A stretch of DNA of 24,342 nucleotides from Muribaculaceae bacterium (GTDB lineage: Bacteria; Bacteroidota; Bacteroidia; Bacteroidales; Muribaculaceae), in the NCBI GenBank assembly GCA_017962285.1, contig JAGCVR010000006.1, positions 1 to 24,342 of the forward strand, given 5' to 3'. A program made the translations under genes and the position numbers. Positions 15,199 to 22,876 of this stretch are shown here, piece by piece (position 1 is the first letter of the stretch; every line of letters begins with the position of its first letter). The notes beneath the pieces are model-generated. The model searched no databases and was not told the DNA's origin. It worked only from the letters and a program-made list of their open reading frames with translations.

Positions 15199-17958
15199 TT
15201 ATTGCCACTTTGATATCCGCTTCGACCTCTTGCGTTTCATGGCCGAGAATGCGGCTTTGCGCGCTTTCAACAGAACTTTCCTGCCCTCAACACTTCTGGT
15301 ATAGACCACTTCGCAATCGCCTATATTCTTTTCCCACAGGGCGCCGAATTTTTCCGCTTCTTTCCTGTTGGGCGACACTATAGCGGGGATGGCGTAATAG
15401 TCGGTCTGCTTGATGAATCCCCAGAGCTCGTGACGGCTCACAAGCAGATACCTCGGGCTGTCGATTGGGTCAAGGAATTCGCGCAATGCCTGAATGAAAA
15501 GATTATTTTCCTGCGCCGGCAAGTTGCTGCATGAGACAAAGAACTTTCCCTTGTCCGTTTCTTTCACCCTCAGTCCCACTTTGTTCACATAAGTTTTAAG
15601 CAGCCCCTGATTTGACATGGTTTCCAGAATAATCATTCCCACCTGGTGCATCACGCGCGACACGGTGCCGGTGCGCAGATACTTTATCAGCACTCTGATT
15701 GAAGCAATCAGCGAGATCAGTGCCACAACTGCGAAAATGATAAACGTAAAGCCGTTCGGAAGGTAATAAAACACATATCCGGCTATTGACAGTGAAGCGC
15801 CTATGCAGGAAAGAATATACTTATAATCGGTATAAAGCAACGACCTTATCGTTAGTTTTTCGGCATTAACACCAGTTGAGAGCATGGAGTTGTTCCCTGA
15901 CCCATCGTACAGGGCATTGTTCCACCACTGCCGGATAAGTTCCCTGTTTCTCGCAAGTTCCGGAGTAAGTTGTTTTACCCGTGCTATTGTTTTCTTGAAT
16001 GGCTCTTCTTCATCGTTGCGGTACATCCCTTCAGGCGGCTCAAGCAAGCGTTCAATCCCCGAGCGGATGTCGTGCGTTCCGGTGTAGGCCGGTGCTTCAT
16101 ACCCTTGAAAACGCGCCGCCAGCTGGTCGAGGTCATAGGTATAGAGTTCTAATGCGCCGGCATCCTCGGGCGCTGCATTTACCAACGAGAATGTCTCGGC
16201 AAGCGAGGGTGAGTCAACGGTTGCCAAATGCCAGATGTTCGACACCTTGCCGGGGTTGTTCCTGTCGACGCGTATTGCGCGTCCACGCATCTGGTTCGAC
16301 AGCATATAAGAACTTACCGTACTCGACAGAATCAAGGAGTTGATGCACGGTGCGTCCCAACCTTCTCCCAAAAGAGCCTGAGTGCCGATAAGCACGTTGA
16401 TATCACCGGCACTGAACATATCGGTAACGATCTGAACAATTCTGTTTTTAAGACTTTCCTTGGGCGTGACGCGGACATAACCTGCAATGTCGCAGAATCT
16501 GCTGAAGGACACCGCATCAGGATCGATATTATTATCTGCCAGCAATGCGCGCAACTGTTCCATTTTCCGCTCGGGCAGCAAAATGAGCGAACCGCACAAC
16601 ACACCCATGGATATACTGTCGGCAAAGGCGGCTCTGAGCCTCATCCAAATCGGCACCACACCCAGGCTTGAGCAAGTGGTGTCGTCAATGCGGATGTAGT
16701 CGGCAAGAACCACCATCCTGAGCTGTTCACCGAGCTGTGCGTGCTCCAGTTGAACAATCTCAACAATTGAGTCGAGTTTTCCCAGACTGCTTGCAATCTG
16801 CCGCTGAATCTTTTTATTCTCTCCCAGAACAATCTTTTTATTGGCAATAAGTCCCAGCCGATGCACCATGTTCATGTACTCACCCCTTTTCGCCTCCATC
16901 GGGAGGAAATCAGCCTCATTCTTCGGGAAAAGGAATCCGTTCAGAAAGACCGATGCCCTTTTTAAATTAAACTGGGGGAGCTCCATCTGGCGCGCATTAA
17001 ACAAGCCCAAAAAGCGCGACGACACTTTATATCCGGCTGCCTTAAGCAACGAAGCCACAGAAATGTAGAAATCAACGTCGTCGAAAATCGTCTCCACTTC
17101 GGCATCTGTAGGGTTGAGATAACGCATTCCGGAGAGGAAATCGAGCAGTTCGCGGTCTTCTTTTATGGTTCTGATAATGGTCTTTATATTTTCCGTGTGC
17201 CGGCTCAGCATTTCACGCTCCTCCTGCTTGAGGAACGAAAAATAGATATAGTCCTGATGGGGGCAAAGGTCGCCGTTTTTAACAAGTTCAGGAATGGAAA
17301 TAACCTCGTCGATATTACCGCACAACTCTTGGTAGCGGTTCCATTCGGCGGCATCCACGTCATAGGGTGGGGTAGCGGTAAGCGCCAGAGTCTGACCCGG
17401 TTTCAAATGCTCGTTGAGGTAAGTCAAGGCTTTCCACCATTCCTTACGCAGGTGGTGCGCCTCATCGAAACACAACAGGGATATTTTCGCCGTTTTCAAA
17501 ATGGCGATGACAGCCTCGGCATTCTTCTCGCTGAATCGCGAAGAAGATGTAATGGTGTTGTCGTCCGACTCGTCTCTGTCCTCTGTTGGCTCCAAAGTCT
17601 CGGCGGTATCTTCAGCGTCGTTGTCGCAGAACGCAGCAAGCAGAGCCTGATATGTAATGACCGTGATATAACCAGGGTTGCGGATGTCGGTGGATACAAT
17701 CCCGTAATCCTGTTCTTTTAGGAAAGAACTGCAGATGCGGTCTCTCCACTGGCTTTTAATGGTATTGGTTGGACACAGGACAAGGGCGGGACGGCCTATC
17801 CTTGCCATCACCTCAATGCCCAGCGTGGTCTTTCCCGCACCCGGGGCCGCAACAACATGAAGTTTATTGTCGGTGAGGTGCGAATCAAGATTCCTTAGAA
17901 TCCTTTCCTGGTAACTCCGCCATCGGCCATTGAAATTCAAAATCCTGTTCTGTTGCAT
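15199..17958 (-). CDS. DEAH-box SF2 helicase with C-terminal membrane segments
   Basis: 919 residues. The SF2 motor is complete: Q-like SYQERIL, motif I GAGKTT (40-45), motif Ia LCPTNTIKSQW, motif II DEAH (165-168), motif III LTATPP (193-198), TQALLGEGWDAP (526-537), and motif VI QMRGRAIR (556-563). An acidic insert lies at about 112-135, and nearly 300 residues of non-motif sequence separate the two RecA lobes. Unusually, residues about 712-761 form two hydrophobic stretches (SCIGASLSIAGYVFYYL, FTFIIFAVVALISLIAS), predicting membrane attachment, followed by a basic 158-residue tail. It starts 12 bp after the DUF4153-like gene and is clearly in its operon. Whether it acts on DNA or RNA, and its role, are unknown; a defence function is possible but not shown. 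Confidence 0.85.
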   Translation of the reverse strand: MQQNRILNFNGRWRSYQERILRNLDSHLTDNKLHVVAAPGAGKTTLGIEVMARIGRPALVLCPTNTIKSQWRDRICSSFLKEQDYGIVSTDIRNPGYITVITYQALLAAFCDNDAEDTAETLEPTEDRDESDDNTITSSSRFSEKNAEAVIAILKTAKISLLCFDEAHHLRKEWWKALTYLNEHLKPGQTLALTATPPYDVDAAEWNRYQELCGNIDEVISIPELVKNGDLCPHQDYIYFSFLKQEEREMLSRHTENIKTIIRTIKEDRELLDFLSGMRYLNPTDAEVETIFDDVDFYISVASLLKAAGYKVSSRFLGLFNARQMELPQFNLKRASVFLNGFLFPKNEADFLPMEAKRGEYMNMVHRLGLIANKKIVLGENKKIQRQIASSLGKLDSIVEIVQLEHAQLGEQLRMVVLADYIRIDDTTCSSLGVVPIWMRLRAAFADSISMGVLCGSLILLPERKMEQLRALLADNNIDPDAVSFSRFCDIAGYVRVTPKESLKNRIVQIVTDMFSAGDINVLIGTQALLGEGWDAPCINSLILSSTVSSYMLSNQMRGRAIRVDRNNPGKVSNIWHLATVDSPSLAETFSLVNAAPEDAGALELYTYDLDQLAARFQGYEAPAYTGTHDIRSGIERLLEPPEGMYRNDEEEPFKKTIARVKQLTPELARNRELIRQWWNNALYDGSGNNSMLSTGVNAEKLTIRSLLYTDYKYILSCIGASLSIAGYVFYYLPNGFTFIIFAVVALISLIASIRVLIKYLRTGTVSRVMHQVGMIILETMSNQGLLKTYVNKVGLRVKETDKGKFFVSCSNLPAQENNLFIQALREFLDPIDSPRYLLVSRHELWGFIKQTDYYAIPAIVSPNRKEAEKFGALWEKNIGDCEVVYTRSVEGRKVLLKARKAAFSAMKRKRSKRISKWQ

Positions 17959-17970
17959 ATCAATTCATTT

Positions 17971-19569
17971 TTACTTTGAAGACTTCCTGAAAAGCAGATA
18001 ATCGTTGCAGTCAACGCTCTGAATCTCATTGTCGCAGACTGTGAGATTGTTGAGAATCAACATGATTGAGTCGTTGCGATAAACGAACAGTTGCTCGCCG
18101 CCAATAAGCAGTGTGGAGTCTGCCTTGAAGATGGAAACGATGGGGTATTCAACAACGACAGGGCCTTCCCTGAGACTCACCGTCACCTTCTTCCCTTTAA
18201 AGCGGCATCTGTATCCCGCATTCGACAATGCCACATCGTATTCGCCCAAAGCCACCGGTTCTCTTCTGGTGTAGTAGGTCTGCTCTGTGGGCGGAGCAAT
18301 CACGCTGCGTCGGTCCAGTGTCCATTCTCCGTATTTCTCCTTGAACTCGTCATGTCCCATTTCGCTGCGGACATAGCCAACGATGTCGCAGGCTTGCAGG
18401 AATTTATCTGTCAGATCTTCGTCGCTCTTTATCCTGCCCAGGTCGATGCCGCAATTTATCTTGCCGGTCTTGGCATCGGTCATGTTCAATTCGCTGAGAA
18501 TTGCCGTCATCCGCTCTTCCTGACACCTCAGCCCTATGCTCTTCGCAGAAATTCCGGGGATGTAGGTAAACAATGCTATCGCCACTCCGAAAATGACTGC
18601 CATCCACTGGAAACGACGCGTGCGCTCATGAAACAGCATCAGAATGAACAGCGTCATAAGCACACCCGCAAGCAACAGATAGAAGCGGCTTTCCGTGAAA
18701 CCATACATCCGGATGCGATAAACCGCACCCACCCAGAACATAATCAGCGGAGCAATGGCAATAAAGGGGAAAGGCTTGTAAAACCAGTCGTAGTATCGCT
18801 GGGTGAGTACGCTCTGCGCCATGTATCCGGCAAGCGCCACAGCAATATAAGCCATCACCATCCATGCCAGGCCTCCTATGGGCAAATCCCATTCAAGGAC
18901 GATTTTCACGAAATACACGTAGAGAATGAGGGTGTAAACAATAACCGTCGGCGAAAGAATGTAGTTGAGGATGATTTTAAGTGCCTTCGACGGTTCCGTC
19001 ACATCATATTCGTTCTGTGTAATCAGCGTGCAGCACACAAGCGGTGACAGAACGAACCAGACGAACATCAGAGTATATTTCAGCAGGTTTTCCGGATCCA
19101 CCGTGAAAATATAGCAGAACGAGGCCACCACAGCCGCAACAGCCAGCGTGAGCAGGCCAATTATCACCATGCCGAAAAGCAACTGCGTTATGACATGAAT
19201 TGCATGAGCCACAAACGGACGGTTGTCCATCCTCTTACGGTCCACAATGAGCAGGACCAGGGCAAGAAGGAATGTGAAGAAATATCCCTCGGTCCACAGG
19301 AAAGGGGTGAGGTCAATTGCCATCAACGGCACGAACACGAAAAATGATGCGAAATATGCCCAGCGGTTCACTCGCCTCAACCAGAACGAAAGAACTATCA
19401 GTTGGAAACTCAGATGCAATATGTCTCCATCCACGTCGATATCGCTCGATGCCGGCAAAGTCTCGAGAATCGCAATTATATAAAACACCACCCCCAGAGC
19501 CGCCTCGACGGGAAATTTCCTCGGGCTGTCGCTCAGCAGCTTCAATAACTCCTTCAGTTTCTGCTTCAT
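17971..19569 (-). CDS. DUF4153-like polytopic membrane protein
   Basis: 532 residues. About ten hydrophobic segments fill residues 20-345, with short loops. A soluble C-terminal domain (about 350-532) follows, rich in beta-type sequence and containing CGIDLGRIKSDEDLTDKF. The segment LSPLVCCTLI...LNYILSPTVIVYTLILYVYFVKIV, in which loop-linked helices contain conserved prolines, resembles the DUF4153 family common in Bacteroidota. The assignment is by memory of the family pattern. The function is unknown. It is the first gene of a two-gene unit with the membrane-attached helicase 12 bp downstream, so the two proteins may act together at the membrane. A good -33/-7 promoter precedes it. Confidence 0.75.
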   Translation of the reverse strand: MKQKLKELLKLLSDSPRKFPVEAALGVVFYIIAILETLPASSDIDVDGDILHLSFQLIVLSFWLRRVNRWAYFASFFVFVPLMAIDLTPFLWTEGYFFTFLLALVLLIVDRKRMDNRPFVAHAIHVITQLLFGMVIIGLLTLAVAAVVASFCYIFTVDPENLLKYTLMFVWFVLSPLVCCTLITQNEYDVTEPSKALKIILNYILSPTVIVYTLILYVYFVKIVLEWDLPIGGLAWMVMAYIAVALAGYMAQSVLTQRYYDWFYKPFPFIAIAPLIMFWVGAVYRIRMYGFTESRFYLLLAGVLMTLFILMLFHERTRRFQWMAVIFGVAIALFTYIPGISAKSIGLRCQEERMTAILSELNMTDAKTGKINCGIDLGRIKSDEDLTDKFLQACDIVGYVRSEMGHDEFKEKYGEWTLDRRSVIAPPTEQTYYTRREPVALGEYDVALSNAGYRCRFKGKKVTVSLREGPVVVEYPIVSIFKADSTLLIGGEQLFVYRNDSIMLILNNLTVCDNEIQSVDCNDYLLFRKSSK

Positions 19570-19601
19570 TATCTTCTGAATTATTAATTACCTTTCGATG
19601 A

Positions 19602-19633
19602 CAAATTTACGCATACCTTATCACATACGCAAC
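19602..19633 (-). promoter_or_regulatory. Promoter of the DUF4153-helicase unit
   Basis: Minus-strand GTTG (19630-19633), 20-nt spacer, TAAATTTG (19602-19609) fits the Bacteroidota pattern. It lies about 33 bp before the ATG at 19569. No other promoter is seen before the helicase. Confidence 0.65.
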
Positions 19634-19665
19634 ATTCCACCACACTAACATTGAGTCATTGGCAT

Positions 19666-19834
19666 GGTGTTGCAAAAATCGTTGAAGACGATGACTTTTC
19701 AGCAAACACCCGGTTATAGAAGTGAGCGCAAGCTAACAGAAGAACCTGGTGCTAAGGCGATGTCTCTTAACAGTTCCTCGACGAGGAACACCTTGTTCTG
19801 TTCGAAAAAACCAATTCTACAGTTTTGCAACACC
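19666..19834. mobile_element. Possible MITE or insertion-sequence remnant with 12-bp inverted repeats
   Basis: GGTGTTGCAAAA (19666-19677) and TTTTGCAACACC (19823-19834) are perfect inverted repeats bounding 169 bp. Weaker similarity extends outwards on both sides (ATTGAG about 10 nt outside each repeat). The interior has no credible gene but contains a 7-bp hairpin (19773-19789, GTTCCTC/GAGGAAC). No target-site duplication was recognised. It sits in the 309-bp gap between the DUF4153-like gene and hdc. Other than these repeats and a promoter, I see nothing in that gap. Confidence 0.45.
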
Positions 19835-19840
19835 CTCAAA

Positions 19841-19860
19841 TTGCTCAATCGGGAGAGCAA
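19841..19860 (-). terminator. Possible terminator of the histidine decarboxylase gene
   Basis: TTGCTC (19841-19846) and GAGCAA (19855-19860) form a 6-bp stem with an 8-nt loop, 18 bp after the stop of the upstream minus-strand gene. Only a short T run follows on the minus strand, so this is a weak call. Confidence 0.35.
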
Positions 19861-19878
19861 AATGGGGCTATCAACGAG

Positions 19879-21120
19879 CTATGGCTTCGGTGCTGCCGAA
19901 GCATCCGCCCAGTCCTTAAGAGCCTTGACGAACACATCAATTTTCTCTTTCGTGACCTGCTGCATCACCACGACATGAGCCAGTTCGCCGCCAAAATTCT
20001 CGTCATAGCCCTGAGCCAGCGTGTAGAGTTGCACGATATCGGCGGGTGGGCGGCGGAAGAACACTGTATTGCTATACTTGTTGACCCAGGCAGGCCAACC
20101 GATATTGTCGAGCTGCTGCTTGAGGTAGGCTGTGCATTCCATAATCTGCTCCGCCTGCCGTGACCATCCTTCGGCACCCACTTTCCGGATCAGCCACCAG
20201 AATTTAAGCGGCTGCACGGCATCGCGAGAGCAGTTAATCATGCGCATATTGCCGTTCAGATAGGTTACGTTGAAATCCGCCTGATTGTCATACACTTCGC
20301 GGGTACACAGAAACAGTCCCGACGGCGAGTCTATGCCGAAGAACTTGTGTCCGCTGATTGCAATGGATTCAAAGTGCATTGCCTTGTGGCTCACCATCTC
20401 CCTGTGCTCAGTGAAAGGCAGATAACCGCCGAAGAGAGCCGCATCCACGTGGCGATAGACGGCAGGTATCTCCGTGTGCCGGTCGAGCAGGGCGTTAAGC
20501 GTCGCCATGTCATCTATGGCACCCTTGAATGTGGACCCCATGGCATATACAATCAGCACCGGGCGACTCGTGTCGAGAACTTTCTCCAGTTCCTCGGGAA
20601 TCATGCGACCCATCTTGTCGCTTTTCACGAGGCGCATGTCCAAGTTCTGCAAATGAGCAAGACGCATGTTGGAGTAGTGCGCCTCATCGCTTACATAGAC
20701 AATGGGTTCCTGTCCGGTCTTGTTATAGAGGTAGTTCGCGCCGAAGTAGATTCCGTGGCTGTTCCCATCGGTCCCACTGTGCGTCACAATGCCCCAAACG
20801 TCGTTCAGGTCGAAACCGTAATAAGGCGCGAAATATTCAATCACATCGCGCTCGAAAGCCTGCGACGACATTTTCCAAGGCTCGTCGGTCATCGGGTCTC
20901 CGGCATTGTTGAGATTAATCACTTCCATTCCAGTGGAGAGATACCAATCATAGAAGTCTCTCAAAGCTGATTTCTGATTGACGGGATAGCCGAAGTAGGT
21001 CTGCTGACCTGTCTTCCATATTTCCACCCAATCGTCAAGTTTTTGAAACCCCGATGTCTGGGCATCCATATAATGTGTCCCAAACAATAGGACAAACAGG
21101 AAAATCACTAACTTTTTCAT
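19879..21120 (-). CDS. hdc: Exported PLP-dependent histidine decarboxylase family protein
   Basis: 413 residues. The N-terminus MKKLVIFLFVLLFGTHYMDAQ is a clear Sec-type signal peptide, so the enzyme is predicted to be outside the cytoplasm. The rest resembles the PLP-dependent (Morganella-type) histidine decarboxylases of the group II decarboxylase fold: GIVTHSGTDGNSHGIYFG (about 110-127), DEAHYS with the cofactor-stacking histidine 148, GSTFKGAIDD, HVDAAL with aspartate 226, and SGHKFFG with the Schiff-base lysine 259. The expected reaction is histidine to histamine and CO2, possibly giving acid resistance; activity on another amino acid is not excluded. It starts 36 bp after the pepD reading frame with no clear own promoter, so the two are probably co-transcribed. 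The symbol is by family resemblance. Confidence 0.8.
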   Translation of the reverse strand: MKKLVIFLFVLLFGTHYMDAQTSGFQKLDDWVEIWKTGQQTYFGYPVNQKSALRDFYDWYLSTGMEVINLNNAGDPMTDEPWKMSSQAFERDVIEYFAPYYGFDLNDVWGIVTHSGTDGNSHGIYFGANYLYNKTGQEPIVYVSDEAHYSNMRLAHLQNLDMRLVKSDKMGRMIPEELEKVLDTSRPVLIVYAMGSTFKGAIDDMATLNALLDRHTEIPAVYRHVDAALFGGYLPFTEHREMVSHKAMHFESIAISGHKFFGIDSPSGLFLCTREVYDNQADFNVTYLNGNMRMINCSRDAVQPLKFWWLIRKVGAEGWSRQAEQIMECTAYLKQQLDNIGWPAWVNKYSNTVFFRRPPADIVQLYTLAQGYDENFGGELAHVVVMQQVTKEKIDVFVKALKDWADASAAPKP

Positions 21121-21156
21121 GACATTTATGTTTTTAATTCTTTTCTTTTCAAAGAT

Positions 21157-22581
21157 TTATGCAAGTCGTTTCAGCAGTTCGATGAGTACACACCAGATGT
21201 CCTCAATGGTGGAAATCTCCACGCGCTCACTGGTGGAGTGGGGCTCCACAATGCGGGGACCGATGCTGGCTATCTGAATGCCAGGGTAGTGCTCCACAAA
21301 GAACCCCGCCTCGAGCACAAAGTGCATGGCAACCATGCGAGGCCGCCAGCCAAGCACATCCAGAAATGTATCGGACGTCAGCTGCAGGAATGGCGACTGC
21401 TGATTCTCCTGCCATGCTGGAGCCGACATCACAGTCTCGCTCTTGGCACCAACAGCGGCGAACACGTCGGCAATCCTGCGGCTGAGCGCCTCCATCTCGG
21501 TGTCGGTGAAACTGCGCGTATGGGTAGAGATCAAGATGCTGTAGTCTTCAGTCATAACGCGACCCACATTGTTCGAGGTCTCCACCGTGTCTTTCATTGT
21601 GTCGCTCATTTTCACAACGCCTTGCGGAATTTGTTCCAGACATGTAATCAAAGCATCGGTGGCCTCACGGTTAATTACTGTTCCCTGCGGTTCGCAATAT
21701 TCTATGACACAGCGCATTCCCGGGTCGCTTTCAGCAAAATGTCCGTGCAGCCAGTTATTCATCCTGTCTTCGAGATTCTTGATGAATTCCACCCCTTAAG
21801 GCGAAACCCGGATGATGGCTTCGGCCGATGAAGCAATGGAGGCATTTGCCTCGCCGATATTGAGCGATGCCACGTCGAAGTCACACTCTTTCCGAATGGC
21901 AGTCAAAGCCGTAAGCATAGCCACAACTGCACTGCATCGTCCCTTGTTTATATCAACTCCTGAATGGCCTCCCAATCCACCTTCGAAGCGGATGCTGAAC
22001 CAGCAGCCTTTCCTGGCTTGCCTGCGCTCCACTGGGATGCGGTGGAACTGAAGACAGGCACCTGCCGCTCCGGTAGTGATAGTGTCGTAGTCCTCAGAAT
22101 CAAGGTTGATGACCTTACGGCCCTTCAGGAAATCCTGGCTCAACTGCGAAGCGCCCGACATACCGTCCTCCTCGTTTGTTGTTGTCATTACCTCAATAGG
22201 CCCATGCACTATTTCATCGCTCTCAAGTACAGCCAGAGCCATCGACAGTCCTATACCGTTGTCGGCACCGAGCGAAGTGCCGCGGGCTTTCATCCATCCG
22301 TTCTCCACATACGCCTCAATAGGTGAGTTGAGTGGGTCGTCCATGCCCACACACACCATGTCCATATGATTGAGCAACACAATTGGCTCAGCATCTTCAT
22401 GACCCGGAGTAGCAGGTTTGCTGATTACGACACAGTTCTCAGCATCGCGCTTATACGGCAGATGCAGATGCTCGGCAAATCGGCACAGATAGTCGGCAAC
22501 TCGCTCCTCGTGGTGCGACGGCCGTGGAATCTGGTTAAGTTCCTTGAATATCTGAAACACGCGTTCTGTAGTAGGTCTCAT
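21157..22581 (-). pseudogene. pepD: Cytosolic dipeptidase PepD interrupted by an in-frame TAA
   Basis: M20-family aminoacyl-histidine dipeptidase (cytosol nonspecific dipeptidase), a zinc enzyme that cleaves Xaa-His and other dipeptides. The N-terminal part (261 codons) holds LLNHMDMVCV, SLGADNGIGLSMAL, TTNEEDGMSGA and NLDSED, which supply the metal and catalytic residues. The C-terminal part (212 codons counting from the same frame) ends with the metal-ligand-bearing GPRIVEPHSTSERVEI. Both parts are in one reading frame, split only by TAA at 21796-21798, between IIRVSP and GVEFIKNLED. Together they give about 474 codons, close to the normal 480-490. A GTG lies 3 nt beyond the stop and could allow reinitiation. 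This is a nonsense mutation, a sequencing error or, less likely, readthrough. The break falls inside the lid/dimerisation domain. Confidence 0.88.
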
Positions 22582-22648
22582 AATCTTCTATCGGTTACAT
22601 TCTTTGTATCTGATTCACTATTCCTTGTTCTGTCAAAAATATCATCTT

Positions 22649-22679
22649 CAAAGATAGTGTTTTTCTTTCTATAATCAAA
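22649..22679 (-). promoter_or_regulatory. Promoter of pepD-hdc
   Basis: On the minus strand TTTG (22676-22679), a 19-nt spacer and TATCTTTG (22649-22656) match the Bacteroidota consensus in full. The predicted leader before the pepD ATG is about 60 nt. This promoter being intact argues that pepD damage is recent or only apparent. Confidence 0.7.
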
Positions 22680-22780
22680 GCTAAAGTATCAGATTTTGAT
22701 TCTTCGCTTAACATTCTTCATTTTAGCTTGTTTCCGTGATAAAAATGTGGAATTTTTTATGTGGTTTTGCGAATAAATTG

Positions 22781-22788
22781 TATTTTTG
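22781..22788 (+). promoter_or_regulatory. Probable -7 box of the NRPS-type gene
   Basis: TATTTTTG matches TAnnTTTG. No good -33 TTTG stands 19-21 nt upstream (the nearest TTTG is only 11 nt away), so the promoter may be weak or activator-dependent. The predicted leader is about 80 nt. Confidence 0.45.
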
Positions 22789-22797
22789 TAAAATGGA

Positions 22798-22829
22798 ATA
22801 ATTGTTGCCAGAAATGACGGAACAATTAT
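22798..22829 (+). promoter_or_regulatory. Inverted repeat in the leader of the NRPS-type gene
   Basis: ATAATTGTT (22798-22806) and AACAATTAT (22821-22829) form a perfect 9-bp inverted repeat with a 14-nt spacer. It lies just downstream of the -7 box and about 48 bp before the start codon. It could be an operator for a dimeric regulator or a leader hairpin; the sequence does not decide. Confidence 0.4.
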
Positions 22830-22876
22830 AGCAAAACGAATTCATTATCATAAACATACGATTAAAACATAAATTT

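Noticed and set aside
18091..19047. 318-codon plus-strand frame opposite the DUF4153-like gene
   Set aside because: The composition is that of an antisense shadow (histidine and glutamine rich) with no family features; the minus-strand membrane protein is convincing.
20445..20452. Second CACGTG-centred palindrome (CCACGTGG), a possible parS copy
   Set aside because: Only the 8-bp core is symmetric; the flanks lack TGTT/AACA, and it lies inside the hdc coding sequence.
21790..21798. The pepD stop as evidence for stop-codon reassignment
   Set aside because: Many other genes here end normally at TAA, TAG or TGA, and only this one frame is interrupted.
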